A DNA stretch of 64,000 nucleotides from Sphagnum compactum (Eukaryota > Bryophyta > Sphagnopsida > Sphagnales). The notes below the pieces were generated by a model. It was not told the origin of the DNA, did no database searches, and was given only the letters and a program-made list of their open reading frames with translations. Within the stretch, counting starts at the first letter, position 1, and the number at the start of each line of letters is the position of its first letter. Shown here in pieces: positions 22,886 through 34,000 of the stretch. A program made the position numbers and the translations under genes. The stretch spans positions 22,196,001-22,260,000 of the forward strand of contig OZ234494.1 in assembly GCA_965153455.1 (NCBI GenBank), in the 5' to 3' direction.

Positions 22886-23506
22886 CATCACTTGGCCCAA
22901 TCATTATGACCCAGCCAATGAAAAGAAATCATTCTCTTTCATTAACCTTTTGAGACATAAAGCACAATAGGCAGTAGTGTCCAAACTTATTTTCCACACT
23001 TTTAAAAGGTAAGTACTTCAACACACAATGATGTGTATAGGAGGACATTGTACTCATGCATATGGGCATTATGCTCTCATACTTTAACCCAAGAAATGTT
23101 AAATTTGTACTCCAAGAGTCAAGACCCTCATTTAATGTCTTGCAGCAACCCCCAAAACACTTTGGGCTTCTCACCATAGTAGTAGTACTACTCCTAACTA
23201 CTAGTGGAGGTGCTGGAACCTGGTGCAAACCACACTTATTATGACCATGGTCTTTGGTGGTGGGTGTCTTCTCTAGACACCCTTTTTCCCCACAAATGCC
23301 CACTTTTTGACACTAGATTGAATATTTTTACCATTCATTCAGGTCCAATGATTTTTTGCTTGAAGAATCTTCCCAATTGTCAACATGTGAAACCTAAGGA
23401 CTTCTAAGACCCACTTTACAGGAGGAGTGAAGGCCAATGTGAAACTCAACTCAAATCAAGCATTCCTATTGGTGCAAAAGTTGAAATCTCGGTCCCAAGG
23501 GCTTTA
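22886..23506. other. Intergenic, nothing recognised
   Basis: A minus-strand frame of 124 codons (22929-23303) spans most of this stretch but has no recognisable domain or protein-like neighbours, and I do not call it a gene. Confidence 0.4.
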
Positions 23507-23722
23507 CACTAGGAGTCAAGGCTGAAATAGAAAAAAAAACATCTTTTCAATCTGCCCCACAGTTACTAATAAATGCTGAACTTTATGGCCTTGTATTGGC
23601 CCCAAGGCTGAGAAAAAGGATACCACCAAGTTTAGGAAGCCAATTTGCAACCCTTGGGACCAAACAACAAGCCCAAAATGCTCAAATTTGGCCCCAAGTT
23701 TTTTCAGTCCTGACTCCTAGTG
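23507..23722. mobile_element. 216-bp CACTA-ended non-autonomous element
   Basis: The left end reads CACTAGGAGTCAAGGCTGAA and the right end, inverted, CACTAGGAGTCAGGACTGAA, two mismatches in about 21 bases. Ends beginning CACTA are the signature of the CACTA (En/Spm) DNA transposon superfamily, which makes 3-bp target duplications. The flanking triplets here are TTA and TGA, a two-of-three match. The body has no coding capacity, so this would be a miniature element moved by a partner. Confidence 0.6.
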
Positions 23723-25137
23723 TGAAGTGGGCTTAATACTAATTACATATTTTCAGCCATTTTGGGAATTTTCATCCATCCATATAGAACCATGTTCCCC
23801 ATACACATTTTCAACCCCAAGTCATTCCAACAGAACTTTGCCCCTTCTAGTCAATTACGATCAGGCGTCCATGAATGGGTTGATGAGCCCTTATGCAATA
23901 CAAGCTTCACATTAGCTCGCCACAACACAAAGGACCATGCGATGGCAACCATACCACCATTAAAACATATAGTGTGGCATGTGCCATTGGCCCAATTGAA
24001 TGAATATTGAAAGCGAAAACGGTACACCTTCTTTACCCTAAGTCTGAATTTCAATTTTCAATGATAAAAACTACTCAAAAAATTCAGTCTCTTCCAAACA
24101 TTAGGTCTGAAAATTATGAAATTACCTTCATAAAATCCTACTCATGGAAGGTTTTCCAACAATACAAACGGTGTGGTCTAATTTCGCTACTACAACATTT
24201 GGTTTTTATTTTTATTGAATTTTCAATGACAAATTTGTTTAATCTGGCATTGTAAGTCTAAACATTATGAAACCACCTCGGTACACACCCCTAGTCATCA
24301 AGGGCTTTTCGATAGCGCAAAGAGTGCAACATGGGAAGGGGTGGGTGGCACCACTGTTTGGGAGATCTCATCTCATCATGATGAATGAACAAAACAAACA
24401 AATTACCATCATTAAATAGTAGAAGCCCTTGAGTACTCTAAGAAAGGGAACTTAACAATTTCCATGATTATGAAAACAGAACATGATTTCATGAAGAACA
24501 TGAGCAACAGGCAGTCAAGGATCAGCTAATGCAAATCCAACACTACTAGTGAAACTCAAGTCAGGATCAATTTAGGTAGTAAGAAAAACAGCTTAATGCC
24601 CCTTTTTTTCCCCCATGTCCATTGCTTTTTATCCTCACTTTTGATTTGGTCCCCAGTTTTGGCAAACCTGAGGCGCAGTAGCTCTACTTTGGGGTAGTTT
24701 GTGGATAACTAACTGTGTGTGATTTGCAAAAGTAATTAAACTTTGGGGAATATGCAACTGTATTAACTCTCCCTAAGCTTCACAACATCTAGTAGGCACA
24801 TGATTTAATGCTTACTTACTACTTTCAGAAACATAAGAATATATTAGAGTTATCTGTAAAGTGCTCCAAATAAAGGATGAAACTGTTCATTAGAGATTCA
24901 AAACTAAGGACCAAAATGTTTGGTGAGCATTAAATTTGAAAATCAATTTGCATTGGGTATTGCAATGAAGATCAAACTGTTTGTTAACCCTGCAAAACTT
25001 TAATAACATACACACCACAGTTCCAGAAAATGTACAAGGAAAAATGAAAAATGAAAAGGATTAATTTACAGGACATGAAGCTAAAACAAACTAGATGTCA
25101 AAATCTCCTTGTCTAACAACCGACCGCTTGTAGGAGG
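23723..25137. other. Intergenic, nothing recognised
   Basis: Overlapping short plus-strand frames at 23727-24010 have no recognisable similarity. The rest is AT-rich and without gene, RNA or repeat that I can support. Confidence 0.4.
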
Positions 25138-27345
25138 TCAACCATCGTGATGGAGGGTGTGTCTTGAAGGGGTGGAAGTCAGGAAGTAGCTAGACCTATC
25201 GCTACCACCCAACTTAAGATGGAGGATGCTTGTATCCTTTGTAATGTAATTGAGATTTTTTTTACGAAGAAAAGTAATCAAGACATAAAGAGGAGGGCAC
25301 TTTGGCAATTTGAAATTCAACATGGCATTGGCACAATCATGTAAGAACGCATCAGCTTGTTTGTCCAAACATCCAAACACCTCAATTGCTAAAGGGAGGA
25401 AATGATCAGAGGTGTGTTGGTTGCAATAGTTCCTTTCTTTGGCTTAGGCTCCTTCAGAGCTAGCAAATCCCCGAGTTGCGTAAGATCAAATAAGTAAATC
25501 CGTTCGTGTTGGATCGGCAATGTCAGTGTTGGCTAAGGTGTGAATTCCATCTTTGGTGATCACAATGTCTCATCCTCAATGAGAGAAGTGGAAGGTGGTT
25601 GAAGAAAGTGTGTGTAGTTGTTCTCATCCCACATGAAAATTGGCATCTTCTGCAATGGCAACAAAAGTGTTATGAACTACATCATGGGTGCATGTCTGCT
25701 CATTGCCATGAGTGCACAAAACCAAACAACATGTTGGTTAGTGCATGGCTGGAGCACTTTTGGTGCTAGGATGGGCCATAGGCAACTTGGACTCACAAGA
25801 CTCACCATGGCCCGGACTTGGAGGAAGCCACCACCTCCCCCCATATAGTATACTTTGTGCCTGGCCATGGGGCCTGCACCCAAATGGTTTTTTATCCCAG
25901 GACTCCCAAGTAGGAGTCTCGAAATTCTCACCGCTAGGACTCCCGCGACTTTGGGGATTCGCAACTTTGCGCACAAACCTCCGATTGAGATGAGGTTTAA
26001 AACAAAATTGTAGCCTCGTCGAAAGATTTTCAACGGTATGCCGCACGCTACCTGCACGCAAGGAAATCAGATTGATTCTCGACTTTTAGTGGTCGGTAGT
26101 CAAACTGACAGTTTGACTCCCAACCCTTCTTTTGAACATAACTTGTTTTAGAAGTGTCCAAATGGGTCATGCGAGCCCATTTAAGACATCTACTTTCCAA
26201 GAGCTTTCCATTGATATAAGAAACTCTTTCATCCATTGAGTTTTGGCTCTTGCAATCGATCTCTGAAAATTTGGGAGTCCGCCGAGACTCCAACTCCCAA
26301 GGTGGGAGTGCGAGGGGACATTCCGTCACATTCTCTTGCACTCCCGGAAGCACAAGATGTGACTCCCGGACCTCCTCTTAGCCCACACCCTTGCAAGCCT
26401 TCACCTTAGTCACGAGCCCAAGGCTAGGGTTGCGACAACATCGCCCATTCTAAAGAAAAGATCAACATGTCGAACATCCTCCAATAAAACATTTTTGATG
26501 AAAGATGATGTGAAGGATGAAATACCCATTGGAACCCCCAAGACCCTAATTCTTTCTAATGGGGTGTTAAATAGGGATGGGGTGCCAAAGTTAGGCAACA
26601 GACCAAAAAGGGACCATGTTGCACATTTCTGAGGTTGGATAAAAATATTTATCCCACAAAGTTCAATTTGGAAATGTTCATATGCATATGATACAATTGA
26701 GAGGGGGCCTATGATGTGAATGTCATTTACAATAGATGGAAATAAACAAGAGGGGAAACGGTTAACTATAGAATGAAAGCTTTAAAATGAGTTAGAGCAA
26801 ATAATGCCCTTCCCAAAGGATCACCTTGATGGGTTCCCATGGCAAATGGGATGACTGTGATCTCACCTTCACGATTACAATGATTATAAAACATGAGAGA
26901 CGCAAATGCATATAATGCACGAACAAAGGGGATGAGTTGTATAATGTCCCCACCTATTGCATGAAGTTCTTGAAATATGACTTCTTTTGACACCAAATTG
27001 AAGGCATTTGCCACGTCCAATTGAAGAACCACCCAATCAAGGTGAAGGTCCAATATGCACTTGATACCATGGATCACAACTTCACATCCGTCCTTGGTTG
27101 CAACTCCAAATTGGTGTGGGGAAAATGTGTTGCAAAGGCATCATGAAATTGAAGGCATAAAGTGTAGCTTGTGAATCGATACAATATTTTTCCCACGACA
27201 ATGGGATGAAATCCACTTGAAGGCTTGGTCATGACTAAGAAGCAAGCTATTCCAAGGATATGTGCAATTCAACATGGGATGTGACCTTGTGAGATATGGG
27301 AACAAAGTTGAAACAAATGTGGGAATTCACTTGCAAAATCTTCTA
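25138..27345 (-). pseudogene. LINE-type retroelement relic: RT plus C-terminal domain
   Basis: Read on the minus strand, the relic starts with LYRFTSYTLCLQFHDAF (about 27190-27140). It goes on through the RT core VVLQLDVANAFN, the QGDPLGRALFALTHF block near 26800, and a region where the catalytic A-D-D has become V-N-D (FPSIVNDIHIIGP, about 26750-26710), then QPQKC and IRVLGVPMG, and fades out near 26400. After about 650 bases of unrelated DNA it resumes at about 25700 with a HGN...HDVV block. It continues through ADPTRTDLL and FLPLAIEVFGCL (about 25480-25370) to DKQADAFLHDCANAM and a final PPLYVLITFLR block. The last part matches the C-terminal end of the same family, where a nuclease-like domain is expected. 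Frame shifts and stops are frequent, and the RT site is lost, so the copy is dead. The family is recognised from memory of its motif order. Confidence 0.7.
25740..26395. other. Segment interrupting the LINE relic
   Basis: These ~650 bases separate the RT part and the C-terminal part of the LINE relic and resemble neither. They contain opposing phrases GGACTCCCAAGTAGGAGTCT (about 25899) and CGAGACTCCAACTCCCAAGG (about 26284), plus several further GGGAGT/ACTCCC words, as in an inserted repeat. A later insertion that replaced the middle of the LINE is the simplest reading. Exact ends and a target duplication are not visible. Confidence 0.45.
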
Positions 27346-27818
27346 AGTGAAAGCAATTTTTGAAGGTGTTCAAAAACCATTCCAGAAAAGTCGCTTGCAA
27401 ATAAATGCGACATGTGTTGGAATGTCAACTTCAAAAAATCAAATGAAAGTTCAAGGTTCCAATCTGGTTCGTAGTCTTTTAAGAAAAATGGGAGGAAGCC
27501 ATCAAACTCCTTTGAAACTTGAATTTGAATTTGATTGAAATGTTGAGGTCAATCTTGAGGCAAATATCTTTCTTTATTTGTTAGTGCACCCTTCACAGTC
27601 ACATTAATTACAATAATTTCATGTTGAGTTTTGGTGTTTCATCAAGCTTATTTTGGACTTTGTGGATTACAACAAAATGGGATGATGAAATGCACAAGAT
27701 ACAAAATAAAGATTGGACTAAGTATGACTTTAAGAATAACTCTATTATTAAGCTATTTTATTAAGGTGTTCATTATCCACTAGGGACAAAGTGAACTAGC
27801 ACTCATTAGCACACCATT

Positions 27819-27900
27819 AAGGATGGATAGATGATATATGGATAGAAAACACATGGAAATGAGAATGTGTTTTCTATCCATGTACCATCTATCCATCCTT
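27819..27900. repeat. Near-perfect 36-bp inverted repeat with 10-base loop
   Basis: The left arm (27819-27854) begins AAGGATGGATAGATG and ends GGATAGAAAACACAT. The right arm (27865-27900) is its reverse complement except for two positions, which in RNA give one A-C mismatch and one G-U pair. The loop is GGAAATGAGA. The flanks are not complementary, so the hairpin has sharp edges. It could be a young fold-back element or a small-RNA hairpin. Confidence 0.9.
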
Positions 27901-29033
27901 AGATGCTTTGTGAACAACTCGGAAGGAAAATGCTAGATATGATTAAAACCCCGACTAAAAGCGAAAAAACAACCCATAAGTTTGCTAACAAATTTTTAGC
28001 TCCAGTCAGCATCTCTGAGAAAAAGTTGAAGCCACCTTTCAGTGGCTTCAACCTGAACAGGTGAAGTCCTAATGGGTTTCATAAGTGAGAGGGTGTTGTA
28101 AAGTGTGTCAGCCAAAGTATATGGTTTATCATATACCGATATGGTGATGGCATAAGAAATCTCCAAAAGATTTTCATATTACAATGACATTGGTATTTGA
28201 AAATTTGTCAACCCTATATATTGTTATGGTATGAGTATAATCCAATTTAGAATCTCTAAATAATGGTCATATATAAGTAGTGAGGAAGGCACTATGTACC
28301 AGCAAGTATTGAACATTAATATTGGTTTTACATGAAGAACATATTATACTTTGACATGTATTCAATTTCAACTTCCAATCAATTACAACAAGTTTTCCAT
28401 TTCAAAAACAGAGAACAATCAATACTGAATGAAATCTAAAACTACCATGGATAAAAAGAACCAGCCTCTCTTCTAACTCGACTTTTAACACTCAACCTTC
28501 TAACAATACCTCTCACACCAAATCCTAATCTTATATTTTCATATTGAACTCACGTTATCCCTTAAAAGTCAGGGTGGCTCAATTTGGTCTACTTTTTTCA
28601 ATGTATTTTGATCTTTCTCTGATGTTTAGGGGTTAATCATGCAACAACAAAAGGCAACTTGGAATGAGTATGGAAAGTAGTCTACCACATCTCATTATCG
28701 ATTCATTTGATAAATGGTCCTACCCATTGAACTTTTATACCCACCCAGTCCAAGTATCAACCCCAATACTTTCATAATCAGATATTCAATTAGTATGATC
28801 CTTAATATCATTACCCATACCATGTCATATAACCCAAAAATCCATGCTTGCCGACACTAGTTGAAATGACAAGTCTCCTGAAGACAGTGAGCACAGCTAT
28901 GAGACCAAAGCCAACAAAAGAAGTGGTTTAACCCCTAAACATAATGGGACTGATTCGGTCAAATGTTAATTAAGTAAGTGAGCTAAAAAAAGATATTCTA
29001 AAGTGCTGATAATTGAGCTATTAGTGTTGGCCA
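27901..29033. other. Intergenic, nothing recognised
   Basis: AT-rich DNA with only short frames; no gene, RNA or clear repeat is supported. Confidence 0.4.
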
Positions 29034-29190
29034 AAGTGAACCAACACCCACTGGGAGCTGCACCATGTAGGATGGATGGTGTGTGAAGGGAAGGAACTAG
29101 GAGGGATTCCTGGGTTTGGGTTCATCCACAACTGACCCTAACAAGTTTCCAAGGGATGGTGCATCCATTGGTGCTAGGTCACATAATCCA
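29030..29190 (+). repeat. Dispersed repeat A, internally deleted copy 2
   Basis: The left part (CCAAAGTGAACCAACACCCA, then GGATGGATGGTGTGTG) matches the head at 33455-33580. The right part (GGTTCATCCACAAC, then CCAAGGGATGGTGCATC, then GGTCACATAATCC) matches 33912-34000. The middle of the longer copy is missing. Confidence 0.6.
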
Positions 29191-29510
29191 TGTTTATCCA
29201 CTGAACCTACATGGTCACTCTAGAAAGATTGTCATACATCATGAGGCACAAAAAGCAGCTAGGTCTAGTAGCTCCAAGAGATCCAGTATTCCAAGTTCTA
29301 AGCCTACAGGAAATGAATATGCCAAGACTGCTGCTGAACAAGGCACCTGTGGCAGAGATAGACCTATCTTGCTGACAAAAACAGTTGGAACTCTCTCTGA
29401 AGTGTGTAATTCAAGTTTGTCTTCAGGATGACAGGCAAACAAAAGGCTTCCCACTCAGACATTTGATGTTGGAATCACAATTAGCACATGTGAAGAAACT
29501 ATGGGAATAG

Positions 29511-29580
29511 ATCTCTCCTCTCTCTCTCTCTCCCTCCGTCCCCACCCCCCCCCCTCTCCCCCTTCTTCTTCTCCCTCTTC
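29511..29580. repeat. Polypyrimidine tract with (TC)n and C-run
   Basis: About 70 bases are almost purely C and T on the plus strand: a TC run, a run of nine or more C, then CTT and CCT words. No gene sits next to it. Confidence 0.9.
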
Positions 29581-29697
29581 CAGAACTAATTGCAAATGAG
29601 TATATACAGGTCCCAGATCCATGGAATGTGGCAGTCACCACCCTCACCCTCCTCTGGATGAATAAGTACAGGGTTCAGGTAATGACTATTGATCAGG

Positions 29698-29890
29698 GCT
29701 ATACTCAATACCATGACCAGGCTGGTATGTTCAGAAATTGATACCCGATACCAGGATGGGGGCTCATATGTTCAAAAGTAAATATTATATACCCAATATC
29801 GTGACCAGGCTAGTATGTTCAAACATGGATATATACCCAATATCATGACTGGGCTGGTATGTTCAAAAGTGGATACCATACCGAATTTTA
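29698..29890. repeat. Degenerate tandem repeat, ~45-bp unit
   Basis: The phrase GGCTGGTATGTTCA and its variants recurs at about 29720, 29761, 29810 and 29853, each followed by an A-rich stretch and a GATAC-type word. The spacing is about 41-49 bases. Confidence 0.75.
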
Positions 29891-30200
29891 GGACTAGTCG
29901 TTACTACTAGGTACTGTTCACTATGACCAATGAATTCACTTATAATCCAATGAAATCACTTGATGTATAGAGACATCTTTTGTTATAATGAGTGTTACAA
30001 GGGTATTGGATTTGAGGTTTTAAGATTGAGGATTCAAGGTCAGGTTCTTATGACTTGGAATGAAGCTAGCAACCTTTTGTTGGAGCGGGCACAAGAACTG
30101 GACCAACAGCTTGCAAAAGTGTACACCAGACCAACGCTGGTAATGACTTGGCCATACACCCAAATGCTGTGGTGATCTGGAATGTTGTTCAGTCCTACAT

Positions 30201-30202
<2 letters not shown>

Positions 30203-30232
<30 letters not shown>
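30203..30232. repeat. (TC)15 microsatellite
   Basis: Fifteen uninterrupted TC units. Confidence 0.95.
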
Positions 30233-30235
<3 letters not shown>

Positions 30236-30803
30236 CAGTGTCCAGACTCCAGAGCTGATGACAACACCATGAGATGAGAGAGAGACTCTTCACCATTACT
30301 TTTTCCCAACTCAAATTTCAAAAGATTTTTCAATTCACCAGGCACACCCCATACCGATTCTAGTCTGACATACTAGATATGAGCTTGTGGGTGGGAGGGG
30401 GCAAGGGCGAGAGGAGGGAGGAGCATGAGCTACAAATAAAATATGTCTCTCTGCCATTATGCCAATCTGGAAGCCTAACTCCAGGGAGAACATACATAGT
30501 AGGTGACTGTCAAGCTCATGGTAGGTGACTGATTGTCACTAGTGGCAAACCGAACGGAGTTGGGTATTTATTATGTGAAACTTTTTGGGCTTTGTTTTAG
30601 CAAAGCAAGCAACACCCAAGGACTCTCGCCTCTCACTTGCCCATTCTGGACATTCTGCACAATGAGGCTAATTGCAAACTAATCTATGGTCAGAGGCTAG
30701 ATTCGCAGCATTGGAAAACTTTGCATGCTCTCATAGAGCAAATTCTACAATCCTTTCTCTTTCCCCCCAGATATGTATGTAACCTTTTGGGATAACTCTT
30801 TTA

Positions 30804-31035
30804 ATCCCACTACCAATCCACCCAATTGTCATCACTCCACATGACAACACCCAATGTCTTTTACTCCCACTACCCAATCCACCCAATTGCCGTCACTTCA
30901 CATGACCACACTCAAGGTATTCTACTCGCACTACCCAATCCACCCAGTATTGTCATCACGTCCACATGACCAAACCCAAGGTCTTTTACTCCCACCACCG
31001 AATCCACCCAATTGCCATCCCCCCACATGATCAGC
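30804..31035. repeat. Tandem repeat of ~61-bp units, about four copies
   Basis: The phrase ACTCCCACTACCCAATCCAC followed by CCAATTG, a CATCAC word and CCACATGAC recurs with a period of 60, 61 and 64 bases. The last unit is truncated. The copies differ by a few bases each. Confidence 0.8.
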
Positions 31036-32412
31036 ACAGCCAACAAGGGACAGAAGATTGCTGATGTGTGAAAGTTTGGACCCAAATCAGCTTCTCAAGA
31101 GTCATGCCCAATTTCAGTTTCCGAAATCTGGAATGAGAGCTGGGGAGCTAATTTGTCAGATACAGCATCTAGAATTCTGATGAAGAAATGGTTTGTGGTT
31201 TGGACTTTGGACAGTTTTTGTCACATTTTCTTAAGTATTAGATCAGGTTTCGAAATTGACAAAGGGCAATGTTGTACCTTGCAGAAAAGGGCTACTATCA
31301 ATCCTGCCCTTTGTAATGAAGGATTTGACTGAGATCTGCCCTTCAGGGGAAAAAAATTGGTGAAGTGGAGGGAAATAAGGTGACCTTATTCAAAGGAAGT
31401 CGACAAAATTTGTACATGTTTCTAATTCATATTTTTAAGGAACCTTTCAGATTGAAGAATTGATTGGATTGTTTGCTCTCTGGGTTTCAAGGATTATTAA
31501 ATTTTTACCATGAATTCGAAGGATTGGACCAGTGTGGGGAGATTCTCACTTTTTTGGAACCTGGAACTGGTGGGTAAGGATAGTGCATTACATATTTATA
31601 CCCTTGACTGAAGGTTCTAAAACATCAGAACACCAGTTTTGACCCTTAATTGGGGTTCTACAAACATGAAGAATCAGATCAAAGAACCTACCCTGAACTG
31701 CCAGTTCTTTCATAAGAACCATCAGTTCTTTGAAAATTTGCAAAAACCCCAGCACCCGAGGTTTGTTTGCTTCTGAAAGTATTAAGAACCAGAACCAGAT
31801 GTTCTGAGATTCCAAACAATTAAAGAAAACTGGAACCAGAGGTTCTTTCATTTCTAAAATTCTAAAAACCTGGAACCAAAAGATTCTTAACAGAAATCAA
31901 CGAACAACCACACCGAATTGAACCCCCTTTGAAATTTGAACGACCATAACTTCAATTTTAAGCCCTGTGTTGGTCTGTAGTGTTGACTCTTTCTTTTTCT
32001 TTTTCCTTCTTCTGCAGATTGGGTCAGCGCAAAAAAAAGAGTTAGAAATAGTTGAAAAAGTTTCAGGCCATGGAAACATATGAGCCATTGATGTGAGTAT
32101 CTCTTCACCTTGAAGGCTAGTAGTACTTCCTTTTTCTAATCACAAAAATGCAGTTACTCAAGATAGATGCCACCCCTTCACCCTGAGTTCCTTAGGGCAG
32201 TTGTTCATTAGGACAGAGGATGGCAAGTATCCCGCATATACATAGAACATCTTGAGGTTTAGCAAATAGTCTACAAAAGTTTGTTCTCATGTGGCAAAAT
32301 CTCTCCTCAGTGTTGATCACCATTAGAGAATGGCCATCAAGAGGACCCAGCCTGCAGCCACCCAATGCTCACCTTAGTCCTCCCAATAGCCATCACACAT
32401 TACCTTACAAAC
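31036..32412. other. Intergenic, nothing recognised
   Basis: Only short frames without similarity. The phrase GAACC with AGTTCT and GGTTCT words recurs between 31550 and 31880, a weak low-complexity pattern. No gene is supported. Confidence 0.4.
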
Positions 32413-32770
32413 ACGGGGTGTGTCACACTATGGCCTTGCCATTTACATTAAAAGTATCTTAAGGCAAAAGAAGAAGAATTATGGAAACTCAAATATTTCA
32501 CCATGCAAAAATATATTAATCTTCAAAACAATCCTCTTAAAATAAGAAACCAAAATCCTTCAATATATTATTATAACTCTATTATAACTAATCTTGAGTT
32601 TCAACACAAGCCAAAATATATATCATCTTTCAAAAACCCTCATATAAAAATAGACCTATTATTATTACCTAGTAGGGGCCTATAAAAATTTCCTTAAGCT
32701 ACTATACTCTATAATGAATCTAAACACAATATCCTTTGCCTTGGTAGTAGGCAAGGCCAATAAATATCAA
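32413..32770 (+). repeat. Dispersed repeat B, copy 2
   Basis: The same repeat as at 21299-21618, in the same orientation. It is about 40 bases longer, because it carries a series of 2-6 base insertions that each copy the neighbouring bases. Confidence 0.8.
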
Positions 32771-33460
32771 TATCCCTTAGAGAGGGAATAGGGGAGGGGG
32801 AGTATCTTCATGGACTCTCTTTAGAGTCTCATCTTTCAGGTGTTGAGATTCCAAAGCACTCCCTCCATTTTATTAGTGTTGGGCACCGATCGAGCACCAC
32901 CGCATGTCAAGTACAACAGCATGCAGACAACAGAGGAATAGGTGTGCCATAATAGGGGAATTGCAATGATAAGTCCCCTTTACTTCGAGTTATGTTGGGT
33001 GGGGTCTTCAATTGAGTATGCATGATTTTTGGTGTCATGGTTTTGTGCACTTGTTCTCTTCTATTTTGATTGCTTGACAATGCATCAATCCAAGCAATTA
33101 TTTTCTTTTGGCCTCAACTCAACTAGGGTTGTGCTTATCTTCGTTGTTTTTCCGGCAAGCAATCTTACAACAGACCTGACCTGGTGAGCTTCTTCTTTTG
33201 CCCAGTGAAATATGAATTTGGGTCATGAAACTTGAGTTAGTCAGGCAAAGGCCACAAGGCCAGACTTGTCATTGTGTATTGGGTATCATCCCTATGAGTG
33301 TTTCAAACAATGTCAGAATAGAATTTGGTTTTGTTGGAATATTTGCAGGTGCAAATGACATTTGCACAAGGGAATCCGAATTGAAAGGTTGAGTTGTTTA
33401 GTGGCAAGTTGTTCTCGGTGGTCATTGGTTAAATGGTAGTCTTGAGCTTGGGACCAAAGT

Positions 33461-33708
33461 GAACCAGCACCGACCAGGATGGATGTTGTGCAGACCAAAA
33501 ACACTTTTCCATCATATTCCTGTCCCATAGCTAACCCAGGTAGAGTCAACCAGCACCATACTTGGATGGATGGTGTGTGGACCAAAAACACTTTTTCATT
33601 GTATTCCTGTCCCACAGCTAACCAGGCAGAGTCAAGCAGCACCCATGACGGTGGATGGTGTGTGGACAAGAAACACTTTTTCATTGTATTCTTGTCCCAT
33701 AGCTAACT
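33461..33708 (+). repeat. 86-bp tandem repeat, about 2.9 copies
   Basis: The unit starts AACCAGCACC, continues with GGATGGAT-GTGT, ACCAAAAACACTTTT and TATTCCTGTCCCA, and ends CAGCTAACC plus a GAGTC word. Starts are at 33462, 33548 and 33634, giving an exact period of 86. It forms the head of repeat A copy 3. Confidence 0.9.
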
Positions 33709-33724
33709 ATGGTGGTTAGCTATG
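33698..33724. repeat. 10-bp perfect inverted repeat
   Basis: CATAGCTAAC and GTTAGCTATG are separated by seven bases. The palindrome sits exactly where the 86-bp array ends and the ACCTA-rich body of repeat A begins. Confidence 0.85.
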
Positions 33725-34000
33725 TACTAACCATCCACATGTATCTATCTATCTCGTAGTCACGAGGTTGCCTTACCTACCTACATAGTAACCACATAAG
33801 TTCCCTACCAACTTACCTATGATGCTTACCCCACTTACATCCGTTGTTGCCTAGGTAGTGTGAGGTTGAAGTAGTCGAATAAGTCATCAAGATGGATGGA
33901 ACCTTGGTAACTCAATTGTGGTTCATCCACAACCGAGTCATAGCAAGTTACCAATGGATGGTGCAGTGGTGGGTGTTGGGTCATGTAAATCCTGAGTTTG
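33708..34000 (+). repeat. Dispersed repeat A, copy 3
   Basis: This is the body of repeat A in the orientation opposite to the copy at 20700-20975. Its right part (TTCATCCACAACCGAGTCAT, GGATGGTGCAGTGG, GGGTCATGTAAATCC) also matches the copy at 29.1 kb. It has no reading frame of note. Confidence 0.65.
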
